Below are positions 1 through 7,932 of a DNA stretch of 64,000 nucleotides, one piece after another. Source of the stretch: an uncultured Prevotellaceae bacterium (GTDB taxonomy: Bacteria; Bacteroidota; Bacteroidia; Bacteroidales; Muribaculaceae). Both the position numbers and the translations under genes were made by a program. The notes under the pieces are model-generated. The model saw only the letters and a list, made by a program, of their open reading frames with translations, ran no database searches and was not told the DNA's origin. Position 1 is the first letter of the stretch. Each line of letters opens with the position of its first letter. Where the stretch lies: the NCBI GenBank assembly GCA_947169265.1, contig CAMVPC010000003.1, positions 55,825-119,824 of the forward strand. Reading direction: 5' to 3'.

Positions 1-204
1 TACACCCCTGCCTACTATCTGCCGCCCCTGGCGGGGTTATTTAGCTGCGATGATTAATTTTGAAAATCAGCTATGTGATCGAGTGAACATCATTCTCTCT
101 ATAAACAACTGATTTCTCTGAAATGAACCGGATAAGCGCCAAATCAGCCATTAGGCCGGGTTTGTGTATTATTTTGAATAGTTGAACGCGTTTGAACCCG
201 CGTC

Positions 205-367
205 AAAGGGAAAAACGCCCGGAGGGCGTCCTCGTGAGTAACCCTTCGGGTGGCCATCACTTTCATGGTCACCGGGAACTTCAACGTTCCTAATTACCAT
301 GCTATTCTCATTACAAAAGGAACTGTAATGCACAAGGTTTTGCAGGTGACCCCCTTTTTTTAACGGT
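205..367 (+). ncRNA. Candidate structured RNA, family not identified
   Basis: On the plus strand there are consecutive stems: ACGCCC/GGGCGT, ACCC/GGGT around TTCG, GTGGCCAT/ATGGTCAC (8 pairs including one G-U), GGAAC/GTTCC, CATTACA/TGTAATG (7 pairs) and TGCA/TGCA. GGTCACC near 270 is complementary to GGTGACC near 346 and could close a multi-branch domain. A run of seven T follows at about 355-361, like a terminator tail. The C(TTCG)G loop and the G-U pair favour plus-strand transcription, but the first stem followed by TTTTT on the complement could instead terminate a minus-strand RNA. It does not contain motifs I know from RNase P, tmRNA or SRP RNA. A HEARO/omega-RNA-like or 6S-like RNA is possible but unproven. 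Confidence 0.4.
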
Positions 368-400
368 TAGTTAAGATTGTCTTTTTATTGTGTAAGCAAA

Positions 401-424
401 AAAAGTCGGCTTAAGCCGACTTTT
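401..424 (-). terminator. Terminator after miaB
   Basis: Perfect palindromic stem AAAAGTCGGC/TTAAGCCGAC with T-runs on both sides, placed about 45 bases beyond the miaB stop codon on the minus strand. It can work in both directions and separates miaB from the hairpin-rich left edge. Confidence 0.8.
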
Positions 425-466
425 GTATGGACCTAACTTTTGTGAGATTATCAGGTGACAAGGTGG

Positions 467-1834
467 TCACCGGTCGAGGCGACGGCCGATGAGCGTGGCG
501 CTGGTTGCCCGCTCGACGAGGCATAACACGCGGTCGCCCACGCGCGTGTCGCCGGCCGGGAAGACGATGACTTTGTTTTGCGGCGTGCGGCCGAACATGT
601 CGTCGCGCGAACGCTTGCTATAACCCTCCACGAGCACCTCGAATGTTTTTCCCACATCGCGCTTGTTGCTGCATGCCGAGAGTTCGTTTTGCAAGGCTAT
701 CATGCGGTTGAGGCGGTCGATTTTCACGTCTTCGGGCACATTGTCGGGCAGGTGCTTGGCGGCAAAGGTGCCGGGGCGCTCGCTGTACTTGAACATAAAT
801 GCCGAGTCGAAACCCACCTCGCGCATGAGACTGAGGGTGAGTTGGAAGTCTTCTTCGGTCTCGTCGTGGAAACCGGTGAAGACGTCGGTCGAGATGCCGC
901 AGTCGGGCATGCGGCGCCTGATGGCGGCGATGCGGTCGAGGTACCAGGCTCGGGTGTACTTGCGGTTCATGAGTTTGAGCACATGGTCGCTGCCGTTTTG
1001 CACCGGCAGGTGGATGTGATTGCAGATGTTGTCATGCGCGGCCATCACGTCGAGAATGGCGTCGCTCAAGTCCTCGGGGTTGCTGGTGGTGAAACGCACG
1101 CGCATCGTGGGTGCCGCGGTGGCCACCATGGCCAGGAGGGCGGCAAGGTCGACGGGCGCACCGCCATCTTGTGGTTTATAGAGGTAGGAGTTGACGTTTT
1201 GTCCCAGCAGGGTAACTTCTTTGAACCCCCTGTCGCGCAGGTCGGCGAGTTCGTTGAGGATACTTTGTGGCTCGCGACTGCGCTCGCGTCCGCGCGTGTA
1301 AGGCACGATGCAGTAGGTGCAAAAGTTGTTGCAGCCGCGCATGATGGAGATGAAACCCGACACGCCGTTGCCGCCCAACCGCGTGGGGATGACATCGCGG
1401 TAGGTCTCGGTGCGGCTCAGCTCCACGTCGATGGCTTTCTCGCCGCGCTCGGCGGCGGCGAGCAGCTCGGGCAGTTGCAGGTAGCTGTCGGGGCCGGCGA
1501 CGAGGTCCACGTCGTGCTCGTGTAGCAGCACGTCCTTGAGTCGCTCGGCCATGCACCCTATCACGCCCACGATGAGGCGCCGGCGACGCCGGCGGCGCAG
1601 CGCGTTGAGGGTGCCCAGGCGCGCGAAGATGCGTTGCTCGGCGTTGTCGCGCACCGAGCATGTGTTGATAAAGATGGCGTCGGCCTCATCGAGGCTTGTG
1701 GTGGTGCCGTATCCGGCCATTTTCACAACGCTGGCCACGACTTCGCTGTCGGCCACGTTCATTTGGCAGCCATAAGTCTCGAGCAGCAATTTCTTGGGAA
1801 ATTCACCGCTGGCTGGAGAATAAGTAAGTTGCAT
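467..1834 (-). CDS. miaB: tRNA-2-methylthio-N6-dimethylallyladenosine synthase MiaB
   Basis: Radical-SAM methylthiotransferase that converts i6A37 to ms2i6A37 in tRNAs reading UNN codons. The 455-residue protein has the N-terminal UPF0004 domain with its three cluster cysteines at 23 (YGCQMN), 59 (INTCSVR) and 94 (IGCMAE). The radical-SAM motif GCNNFCTYC follows near 165-173, and a TRAM RNA-binding domain ends the protein. I chose the ATG at 1834 because the longer frame only adds a low-complexity extension that overlaps pfkA. It lies 16 bases after pfkA in the same direction, so the two are probably co-transcribed. One oddity is a run of seven arginines at 80-86, encoded by GC-rich triplets, between the second and third cysteines. 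Confidence 0.95.
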   Translation of the reverse strand: MQLTYSPASGEFPKKLLLETYGCQMNVADSEVVASVVKMAGYGTTTSLDEADAIFINTCSVRDNAEQRIFARLGTLNALRRRRRRRLIVGVIGCMAERLKDVLLHEHDVDLVAGPDSYLQLPELLAAAERGEKAIDVELSRTETYRDVIPTRLGGNGVSGFISIMRGCNNFCTYCIVPYTRGRERSREPQSILNELADLRDRGFKEVTLLGQNVNSYLYKPQDGGAPVDLAALLAMVATAAPTMRVRFTTSNPEDLSDAILDVMAAHDNICNHIHLPVQNGSDHVLKLMNRKYTRAWYLDRIAAIRRRMPDCGISTDVFTGFHDETEEDFQLTLSLMREVGFDSAFMFKYSERPGTFAAKHLPDNVPEDVKIDRLNRMIALQNELSACSNKRDVGKTFEVLVEGYSKRSRDDMFGRTPQNKVIVFPAGDTRVGDRVLCLVERATSATLIGRRLDR

Positions 1835-1850
1835 AAGAGATGTGACGGGG

Positions 1851-2828
1851 TTATATCGAGAGTCGGCGCAGTGTCTTGAGGAGCTCGCGGTCGATGGGTT
1901 TATCGTTTTTGATGGCCTTGTTGAACGGGACGTAGACAATCTCGTCGTTGCGGTCACCAATCATGATGTTGCGCTGGCCCTCGAGCAGGGCGTCGACGGC
2001 CGCGGCCCCCATGCGCGAGGCCAAGATGCGGTCTTGGGCCGTGGGCGAGCCGCCGCGTTGCAGGTGACCCAAGATGGTGACGCGGGTGTCGTATTGTGGA
2101 TACTCGTTGCGCACGCGCTCAGCGAGTCCCATGGCGCCGCCGGTGACGGGGCTTTCGGCCACGAGCACTATCGAGGAGTTCTTGCTCTTGCGGAATCCGT
2201 TCTGGATGAGTTCGGCAAGCTGGTCGACTTCGGTCGAAATCTCGGGGATGATAGCGGCCTCGGCGCCGCTGGCGATGGCTCCGTTAAGGGCCAGGAAGCC
2301 GGCGTTGCGTCCCATCACCTCGATAAAGAAGAGGCGCTCGTGGGAGCTGGCCGTGTCGCGGATGCGGTCCACGCACCACATGATGGTGTTCAAGGCCGTG
2401 TCGTAACCTATGGTGTGGTCGGTGCCGAACAGGTCGTTGTCGATGGTGCCGGGCAAGCCCACGATGGGCACGTCAAACTCGCTGGCAAACTGGCGTGCGC
2501 CCGTGAGCGAGCCGTCGCCGCCAATGACCACGAGCGCGTCGATTTCGTGTTTTTTCATCACCTCGAAGGCGCGCTTGCGGCCGTCCTCGGTGGTGAACTC
2601 CTTGCAGCGTGCCGTCTTGAGGATGGTGCCGCCTTGCTGGATGATGTTCGACACGTTTTGTGTCTTGAAGTCGGCCACCTCATCGTCGATGAGGCCGCGA
2701 TAGCCGCGATAAATGCCTTTCACGCTAAAACCGCTGAAGATGGCGCTACGGGTGACCGAGCGTATCGCCGCATTCATTCCCGGCGCGTCACCGCCACTGG
2801 TAAGAATACCTATTGTTTTGATTTGCAT
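1851..2828 (-). CDS. pfkA: ATP-dependent 6-phosphofructokinase
   Basis: Phosphorylates fructose 6-phosphate to fructose 1,6-bisphosphate, the committed step of glycolysis. The protein is 325 residues, the usual length of bacterial PfkA. The N-terminal [10 protein letters not shown] nucleotide loop is at 11-20, GGDGS at 103-107 and PGTIDND at 126-132. Gly after GGD and Gly in PGTIDND are the residues that mark ATP-dependent enzymes; PPi-dependent ones carry Asp and Lys at these places. It sits between the GYF_2-CD225 gene (27 bases upstream) and miaB (16 bases downstream), all on minus, suggesting one operon. Confidence 0.95.
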   Translation of the reverse strand: MQIKTIGILTSGGDAPGMNAAIRSVTRSAIFSGFSVKGIYRGYRGLIDDEVADFKTQNVSNIIQQGGTILKTARCKEFTTEDGRKRAFEVMKKHEIDALVVIGGDGSLTGARQFASEFDVPIVGLPGTIDNDLFGTDHTIGYDTALNTIMWCVDRIRDTASSHERLFFIEVMGRNAGFLALNGAIASGAEAAIIPEISTEVDQLAELIQNGFRKSKNSSIVLVAESPVTGGAMGLAERVRNEYPQYDTRVTILGHLQRGGSPTAQDRILASRMGAAAVDALLEGQRNIMIGDRNDEIVYVPFNKAIKNDKPIDRELLKTLRRLSI

Positions 2829-2855
2829 TGTTCTATAAATCTTTTATAAAGTGAG

Positions 2856-3596
2856 TTACGCGGCATCGGCCAGCCACGCGAAATAAGTCATAATGGTCCA
2901 GAACACGCCGCCGGCGATGAGGCCTATTTTGAGCCACAACTGGGTCTTTTTTGACAATTCCTTAGCGAGCTCGGTGTCGCCGGCTTCCTCGGCCTTTTTC
3001 GTCTGCATACTGAAGTAAATAGACACGGCGCCCACCGGCAGGCAGCACAGGATGGTGAGGACTATCGATTGCCACATCCACGAGTAGGTGAGCGATGGCT
3101 TGTAAGTGCCTTCTTCCTTGCTGTCGTCGCTCGAGGTTGTGGAAGCGCTTGTAGTAGCAGTCGTGTTGGTGGCGGGCACCACGCCGGTATTGCCGGCCTG
3201 CACAGGCTGCGATGGCTGTGACGGGCTGGCTGGCTGCGACGTTACCCTGCTCACCGGCGCGGCGGGCGCGGCGGTGCCGGGAACTTTCACGCCACGGAAC
3301 ATGGCGTTGCCGCCGCCGGGCTGTGGCGCGCGGGCTGCCGGTTGCGGCGCTGCTTGCGGGACCTGAGCCGGAATGGGTGGCGGCGCGGTGACACCTCCCA
3401 GGGTCACTTGCGCGGGAATGGGCGGCGGGGTGGCGCCGCGCAGGATGGGTGCCAGTTCGGGCACCTGCGAGGCGGGGCGCCAAGTGGGCCATCCTGAGGC
3501 CCACACGAGGGTGTCGGGGGTGATGCCTGCCGTGGCCATGGCCTCGTAAGCGATGGGGCCCGACTGCTGGTTGCCGATAGCGACGTAATATTCCAT
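2856..3596 (-). CDS. GYF_2 (DUF4339)-CD225/dispanin membrane protein
   Basis: A 246-residue protein of unknown function. Residues 1-50 form a GYF_2-type domain (starts MEYYVAIGNQQSGP, with the TLVWASGWPTW core). A long Pro/Ala/Gln-rich and Thr/Ser-rich linker follows to about 165. The C-terminal part resembles CD225/dispanin: YSWMWQSIVLTILCCLPVG makes membrane segment 1, a charged loop follows, and a second hydrophobic segment ends the protein. The ATG at 3596 was chosen because the three paralogues at 56-58 kb also start MEYY or MQYY; the upstream TTG adds only two residues. It is 9 bases after the Sel1-repeat gene and 27 before pfkA. Confidence 0.8.
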   Translation of the reverse strand: MEYYVAIGNQQSGPIAYEAMATAGITPDTLVWASGWPTWRPASQVPELAPILRGATPPPIPAQVTLGGVTAPPPIPAQVPQAAPQPAARAPQPGGGNAMFRGVKVPGTAAPAAPVSRVTSQPASPSQPSQPVQAGNTGVVPATNTTATTSASTTSSDDSKEEGTYKPSLTYSWMWQSIVLTILCCLPVGAVSIYFSMQTKKAEEAGDTELAKELSKKTQLWLKIGLIAGGVFWTIMTYFAWLADAA

Positions 3597-3605
3597 AGTC
3601 AAAAT

Positions 3606-4352
3606 TTAGTAGCGGTTAGGATAATATTTGTGGAGTAGCTTGGTGAGCGGGGCGGCCTTCATGGGCTGGCCCGTGGCCTTGTAGTAGTTGATGAGGCAGT
3701 GGCAGGGCTCGGGGCAGTCGCCGGCAAAGCGGCGCTCGCTCTCGAGGGCCGCGGCCTGCATGAGGCTCACGCCCTGGGCCTCGTTTTTCTCGTAGCCGTG
3801 GGTGCCCTCAAAGGTGTACAGGCCCACGTAGGCCTTACCGTCGAGGTGCCCCTGGTCGTAGGCGCGACGGATGTAGTAGAAAGCGGTGTCGGCGGCGGGC
3901 TCCACATAGTATTCTCCGGTGGCAAACGAGCGGATGCCGTCGGTGTAGATGCGGTAAAGCTCGGCACTCGCCTGGCCGTTGCCCAAGTCGCTGGCCTGCT
4001 TGATGAGGTCGATGCCTTTCATGCGCTCCTCGCGCGTGTCGACGCTCATGGCATACATGGCGAAGCCTTTGCGCTCCATGGCGTAAGTCGACCCTTGGGC
4101 GATGCACTCGTCAAACATCTGGATGGCCTTGTTGCGGTCCATGCTGTAAGATGGCGCTTGCATGAGGAACACCATCCATGCCAGGCGCACCTTGCTGTCG
4201 ATGTCGCCGGCTGCCGTGGCGCGCTTCAGGTAGGGGAGCGCCTTGCCGTAGTCTTCGGCCTCAAACCATTTCTTGCCCAGCTCGGCATCGGTCTGGGCCA
4301 TTGAGCAAACACAGGTGGCCAAAGCCACCATGAGCCACATTATCTTTTTCAT
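3606..4352 (-). CDS. Secreted Sel1/TPR-repeat protein
   Basis: A 248-residue protein with an N-terminal signal peptide (MKKIMWLMVALATCVCSMAQ, cut probably after the Ala or at the nearby Cys if it is a lipoprotein). The rest consists of helix pairs of the Sel1-like TPR type, for example 'GKKWFEAEDYGKALPYLKRA' and 'FYYIRRAYDQGHLDGKAYVG'. Such repeats usually hold protein-protein contacts in the periplasm or outer membrane; the specific role is unknown. It begins a tight minus-strand group with the GYF_2 protein, pfkA and miaB. Confidence 0.7.
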   Translation of the reverse strand: MKKIMWLMVALATCVCSMAQTDAELGKKWFEAEDYGKALPYLKRATAAGDIDSKVRLAWMVFLMQAPSYSMDRNKAIQMFDECIAQGSTYAMERKGFAMYAMSVDTREERMKGIDLIKQASDLGNGQASAELYRIYTDGIRSFATGEYYVEPAADTAFYYIRRAYDQGHLDGKAYVGLYTFEGTHGYEKNEAQGVSLMQAAALESERRFAGDCPEPCHCLINYYKATGQPMKAAPLTKLLHKYYPNRY

Positions 4353-4495
4353 AATTAAACGTTTTTTTGCGTTGTGGTTAATAAGTTATTTTTATTTTAA
4401 CTTACAAAGATGAGAAAAATTTTCCACATTTGAGCCAACTGTGCCCAAAAAACTATCGGCTTACCGTTTTTAGCTTGAAATTTTTAGCTTGAAAT
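4353..4495. repeat. Intergenic region with direct repeat
   Basis: Holds two perfect adjacent copies of the 14-mer TTTTTAGCTTGAAA (4467-4480 and 4481-4494), ending at the stop of the sirtuin gene. Closer to the Sel1-repeat gene, CATCTTTG on the minus strand (4405-4412) is one base off the Bacteroidetes -7 box, so a weak promoter for the Sel1-GYF-pfkA-miaB group may lie here. Confidence 0.5.
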
Positions 4496-5197
4496 TCAGG
4501 CCAACGGCAACAGTTTTTCGCGCAACAGGTCTATGCCGTTGACGGCGGTGGTCTTGATGTGGTCGAAGCCGCGTAGCCGTGTCGGGTCGAAGTCGCCCGG
4601 GTCGAGGATGAACGACGGCGTACCCGGCGCGACGGCCTCGGTGAGGTTGGCGGCCGGATAAACCGCGAGCGAGGTACCGATAACGACAAAGATATCCGCC
4701 AATCGCACTATCTTCATGGCCGGCAGCATGTTGGGAACCCCCTCGCCAAACAGCACGATGAAGGGCCGCAGCTGCGAGCCGTCGGCGGCCTTGTCGCCAA
4801 TCTTGATGGGCACGTTGAGCGGCAACTCTTTGATGCAACGCTCGTCGTTAGGGTTCATCGAGCCGGTCACCTTGGCCAGCTCGCCGTGCAGGTGCAGCAC
4901 GTGGCTCGAGCCGGCACGCTCGTGCAGGTTGTCGACATTTTGCGTGACGATGACCACGTTAAAATGGCGCTCCAGCTCCACGAGCACGCGGTGGGCATGG
5001 TTAGGCTCGACGGTGAGCAGGTTCTCGCGGCGCGCGTTGTAAAAATCGAGCACGCGCTCGCGATTTTTCCTGTAGCCTTGAATGCTCGCCAGTTCCATGG
5101 CGTCGTAGTTCTGCCACAAGCCATTCTTGTCGCGGAACGTTGATAGCCCGCTTTCGGCCGAAATTCCAGCCCCTGTCAAAACAACCAGGTTTTTCAT
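4496..5197 (-). CDS. cobB: NAD-dependent protein deacylase (class III sirtuin), zinc-cysteine-less
   Basis: Sir2-family enzyme that removes acyl groups from lysines using NAD. The 233-residue protein shows GAGIS at 9-13, FRDKNGLW near 21-28, TQNVDN at 85-90, catalytic His104 in LHLHGE and GTSLAVYPAANL near the C-terminus. FYNARR gives the Tyr53-x-x-Arg56 pair that in E. coli CobB and human SIRT5 recognises succinyl/malonyl lysine. The usual CxxC...CxxC zinc site between HGE and the 'RPFIVLFGE' strand is absent: that stretch has only one Cys. I believe this is common in Bacteroidetes homologues. The start was set at the ATG at 5197 (MKNLVVLTGAG). It follows metK by 25 bases. Confidence 0.9.
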   Translation of the reverse strand: MKNLVVLTGAGISAESGLSTFRDKNGLWQNYDAMELASIQGYRKNRERVLDFYNARRENLLTVEPNHAHRVLVELERHFNVVIVTQNVDNLHERAGSSHVLHLHGELAKVTGSMNPNDERCIKELPLNVPIKIGDKAADGSQLRPFIVLFGEGVPNMLPAMKIVRLADIFVVIGTSLAVYPAANLTEAVAPGTPSFILDPGDFDPTRLRGFDHIKTTAVNGIDLLREKLLPLA

Positions 5198-5222
5198 TTC
5201 AGGAAGGGGGAGCATGAATGTT

Positions 5223-6530
5223 TTAAGCGTGAATGTCGAAAGCCTCGCGCAGCGTGTCGACGTAGTCGAGTTTCTCCCACGTGAAAAGTTCTACTTGCAG
5301 CGTTTTCTCGCCCTCGTAGTGCGACTTGAAGTGCTTGGTGATCACTTGCGGAGCGCGGCCCATGTGGCCGTAGGCCGCTGTTTCCCGATAGATGGGGTTG
5401 CGCAGCTTGAGGCGTTGCTCAATGGCGTAAGGGCGCATGTCGAAGAGGCCGGCGAGTTTCGAGGCTATCTCGCTGTCGCTCATCGCCACGTGGCTCGTGC
5501 CGCGCGTGTCCACAAAGAGGCTCACCGGCTCGGCCACACCGATGGCGTAGGCCACCTGCACGAGCATCTCGTCGGCCACGCCCGCGGCCACCGCGTTCTT
5601 GGCGATATGGCGTGCGGCGTAGGCCGCACTGCGGTCCACCTTGCTGGGGTCTTTGCCGCTGAAGGCGCCGCCGCCGTGGGCGCCGCGTCCGCCGTAGGTG
5701 TCGACGATGATTTTGCGTCCCGTCAGGCCGGTGTCGCCGTGGGGGCCGCCGATGACGAATTTGCCGGTGGGATTGACGTGGAGGATGAGGCGGTCGTCGA
5801 AGAGTTGTCGCACCTGGGCAGGCATTTTTTCAATGACGCGTGGCAGCAACACCGTCTTGATGTCGTCACCTATGCGCTCGAGCATCAGGCGGTCGGCCTC
5901 GGCTTGTGTGAGTTTGCCGTCGGGGCGGATGAAGTCGTCGTGTTGCGTGCTCACCACGATGGTGTGGACGCGCACCGGCCGGCGCGTGGCACGGTCATAT
6001 TCCACCGTCACCTGGCTCTTGGCGTCGGGACGCAGGTAGGGAAGCACGCGGCCCTTGCGCAACGTAGCGAGTTCGCGGAGAATGGTGTGGGCCAAGTCGA
6101 GGGTGAGGGGCATGAACGAGGGTGTTTCGTTGCAGGCGTAGCCGAACATCATGCCCTGGTCGCCGGCGCCCTGCTCCTCGCTGGTGGCGCGCTCCACGCC
6201 GCGGTTGATGTCTTCGCTCTGCTCATGCAGCGCGCTGAGCACGCCGCAGGCGTCGGCGTCAAACTTGAGTTCGCTTCTGTTGTAGCCTATGCCGCTAATC
6301 ACTTGTCGCGTGACGTCCATCAGGTCGATATAGGCTTCGCTTTTCACCTCGCCGGCGATGACCACCTGTCCGGTGGTCACGAGGGTCTCGCACGCCACCT
6401 TGCTCTGCGGGTCGAAAGCCAGGAACTGGTCGAGGATAGCGTCGCTGATTTGGTCGGCGACTTTGTCGGGATGCCCTTCACTCACGCTTTCGCTCGTGAA
6501 GAGGTAGTGGTTGGGGTTTAATTCTTTCAT
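5223..6530 (-). CDS. metK: S-adenosylmethionine synthetase
   Basis: Makes SAM from methionine and ATP. The 435-residue protein has the family signatures: '[17 protein letters not shown]' near the N-terminus, '[12 protein letters not shown]' in the middle, and the glycine-rich '[20 protein letters not shown]' P-loop-like motif. It is longer than the roughly 385 residues of E. coli MetK, as usual in Bacteroidetes. The leader carries a SAM-II type riboswitch (6580-6634), so the enzyme is probably repressed by its own product. The sirtuin gene follows in the same direction. Confidence 0.97.
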   Translation of the reverse strand: MKELNPNHYLFTSESVSEGHPDKVADQISDAILDQFLAFDPQSKVACETLVTTGQVVIAGEVKSEAYIDLMDVTRQVISGIGYNRSELKFDADACGVLSALHEQSEDINRGVERATSEEQGAGDQGMMFGYACNETPSFMPLTLDLAHTILRELATLRKGRVLPYLRPDAKSQVTVEYDRATRRPVRVHTIVVSTQHDDFIRPDGKLTQAEADRLMLERIGDDIKTVLLPRVIEKMPAQVRQLFDDRLILHVNPTGKFVIGGPHGDTGLTGRKIIVDTYGGRGAHGGGAFSGKDPSKVDRSAAYAARHIAKNAVAAGVADEMLVQVAYAIGVAEPVSLFVDTRGTSHVAMSDSEIASKLAGLFDMRPYAIEQRLKLRNPIYRETAAYGHMGRAPQVITKHFKSHYEGEKTLQVELFTWEKLDYVDTLREAFDIHA

Positions 6531-6579
6531 TGTGTCAATTTATTTTTTGTTAATAAAACGCACAATGTGGGGCAGAATT

Positions 6580-6634
6580 GCGATTTTAGCATTTCTTTAG
6601 AGTGGTTGCAAGCAGCACAAATCCCCACTATGTG
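6580..6634 (-). promoter_or_regulatory. SAM-II riboswitch in the metK leader
   Basis: Read on the minus strand, the leader has GTGGGGATTTG (6618-6628), GCTTGCAACCAC (6602-6613) and TAAAGAAATGCTAAAA (6584-6599). This matches the conserved parts of the SAM-II (SAM_alpha) pseudoknot: GTGG/CCAC forms P1, and GATTTG can pair with the AAATGC segment. SAM-II is known from alphaproteobacteria and Bacteroidetes in front of methionine/SAM genes. About 50 bases lie between the aptamer and the metK ATG. A downstream segment, CCCCACATTGTG (6561-6572), is complementary at 10 of 12 positions to CACATAGTGGGG (6623-6634), which overlaps the P1 strand, and so gives a plausible switch helix. Confidence 0.85.
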
Positions 6635-6661
6635 TTGTAGGTTGAGTTATTTTTCGCGCCG

Positions 6662-6669
6662 CAAAGTTA
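6662..6669 (-). promoter_or_regulatory. metK promoter -7 element
   Basis: The minus strand reads TAACTTTG, a perfect TAnnTTTG box, just upstream of the SAM-II aptamer. No clear TTTG is visible about 19 bases further upstream, where one of the TTCG-NN-CGAA dyads lies instead. Confidence 0.6.
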
Positions 6670-6675
6670 CGCTTT

Positions 6676-6750
6676 TTCGAGCGAATAATCGCTATTTTTT
6701 TGATTTTTTCGAACGAATAATTATCGCAGGGTTACACTTTTTCGAGCGAA
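6676..6750. repeat. Three spaced TTCG-NN-CGAA dyads
   Basis: Imperfect repeats of TTTTTCGARCGAA occur with dyad cores at 6676-6685, 6708-6717 and 6741-6750, spaced by 32 and 33 bases, or about three helical turns. Each core is a short inverted repeat (TTCG...CGAA). The first and third copies are also preceded by GTTAC. They lie between the divergent metK and ddl promoters and look like operator sites, but the regulator is unknown. Confidence 0.5.
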
Positions 6751-6773
6751 CCCCAGTTTTCGAGCACTAAAAT

Positions 6774-6805
6774 TTTGGCGTTTCGTCGCTTTCGCCTTAT
6801 CTTTG
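6774..6805 (+). promoter_or_regulatory. ddl promoter
   Basis: TTTG at 6774-6777 and TATCTTTG at 6798-6805 with a 20-base spacer match the Bacteroidetes sigma-ABfr consensus. Transcription would start near 6812, about 48 bases before the ddl ATG. Confidence 0.75.
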
Positions 6806-6859
6806 CAGGCTGAAATCGCGGCGCGTGCCGCATGACAAAAAGAATTACACAGATTAACA

Positions 6860-7873
6860 ATGAAAACAAGCACTGATAAAAAAACGATAGCTATCGTGTG
6901 TGGTGGCGATTCGTCGGAGCATGAGGTGTCGATGCGTTCGGCGCAAGGGCTCTACGGCTTTTTTGACCACGACAGGTACGAAATCTATATCGTTGTGATG
7001 CGTGGCAGCGACTGGCATGTGTGCCTCGCCGATGGCGCTACGGCACCCATCGACCGCAACGACTTCTCGTTTGCCGGCGACAAGGGCCGCGTCACTTTTG
7101 ATTACGCCTATATCACCATCCACGGCACGCCGGGCGAGAACGGTGTGCTACAAGGATACTTCGACATGCTGGGTATCCCCTACTCCACTTGCAATGTGCT
7201 CGTCGAGGCGCTCACGTTCGACAAATATGTGCTCAACAACTTCTTGCGCTCCTTTGGCGTGAATGTGCCGCAAAGCGTGATGTTGCGACGCGGCAAGCCG
7301 CGCCGGCTCACCGACGAGCAAATCGTCGCGCGGCTGGGATTGCCGTGCTTCGTCAAGCCTACGGCCGACGGATCGAGCTTCGGCGTGACCAAGGTGAAAC
7401 GTCTCGACCAGCTGAGCGCCGCGCTGGCTTCGGCCTTCGAGCTGTGTGGCAGCGTGATGGTGGAGCAATATGTGGAAGGCACCGAGGTCACCGTGGGTTG
7501 CTACAAGACACGCGACAAGAGCGTGGTGTTCCCTGTGACCGAGGTGGTGACAGACAACGAGTTTTTCGACTACGATGCCAAGTACAACGGCCAGGTGGAC
7601 GAAATCACGCCGGCACGCATCTCGGCCGAACTCACGGCATCGCTGCAGGCGCTCACGTCGCACCTCTACGACTTGCTCGACTGCAACGGCATCATTCGCG
7701 TGGACTATATCGTCTCGCGCGAGGCCGACGGCAGCGACCGCATCAACCTCATCGAAATCAACACTACGCCCGGCATGACGGCCACCAGCTTCATTCCGCA
7801 GCAGGTGCGTGCCGCCGGACTTGAGATGCGCGACGTGCTCACCGACATCGTCGAGAACCAGCTCAACAAGTAA
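6860..7873 (+). CDS. ddl: D-alanine--D-alanine ligase
   Basis: Joins two D-alanines with ATP for peptidoglycan precursor synthesis. The 337-residue protein begins with the Ddl N-terminal fold (IAIVCGGDSSEHEVSMRSA). The ATP-grasp core follows, with KPTADGSSFGV near 170-180, EQYVEGTEVTV near 207-217 and the metal-binding 'INLIEINTTPGMT' near 296-308. The ATG at 6860 is well placed after the promoter. Its product is the substrate of MurF, whose fusion gene murF-alr lies at 59.2 kb. Confidence 0.95.
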   Translation: MKTSTDKKTIAIVCGGDSSEHEVSMRSAQGLYGFFDHDRYEIYIVVMRGSDWHVCLADGATAPIDRNDFSFAGDKGRVTFDYAYITIHGTPGENGVLQGYFDMLGIPYSTCNVLVEALTFDKYVLNNFLRSFGVNVPQSVMLRRGKPRRLTDEQIVARLGLPCFVKPTADGSSFGVTKVKRLDQLSAALASAFELCGSVMVEQYVEGTEVTVGCYKTRDKSVVFPVTEVVTDNEFFDYDAKYNGQVDEITPARISAELTASLQALTSHLYDLLDCNGIIRVDYIVSREADGSDRINLIEINTTPGMTATSFIPQQVRAAGLEMRDVLTDIVENQLNK

Positions 7874-7932
7874 CGGCAAGCCTTGAAAATAAAGGTACAG
7901 TGGGTCGAGACATGTCTCGGCCTTTCTTGTTA

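Larger units (their letters stand above)
1..466. other. Left-edge non-coding region
   Basis: No convincing coding frame is seen here. The first 45 bases contain a GC-rich hairpin (CCGCC-CCT-GGCGG, followed by TTATTT) that could be the terminator of a gene to the left of the window. Bases 50-200 are AT-rich and show nothing I recognise. Bases 205-367 hold a dense set of hairpins (listed separately as a candidate RNA), and 401-424 a terminator stem. Confidence 0.6.
6531..6859. other. Divergent control region metK/ddl
   Basis: This 329-base gap holds, from left to right: an alternative-helix strand and the SAM-II aptamer of metK (minus), the metK -7 box TAACTTTG (minus, 6662-6669), three TTCG-NN-CGAA dyads (6676-6750) and the ddl promoter (plus, 6774-6805). 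No coding frame is convincing here. Confidence 0.7.

Noticed and set aside
1842..2849. 335-residue frame on plus across pfkA
   Set aside because: Antisense to pfkA, which has all its motifs.
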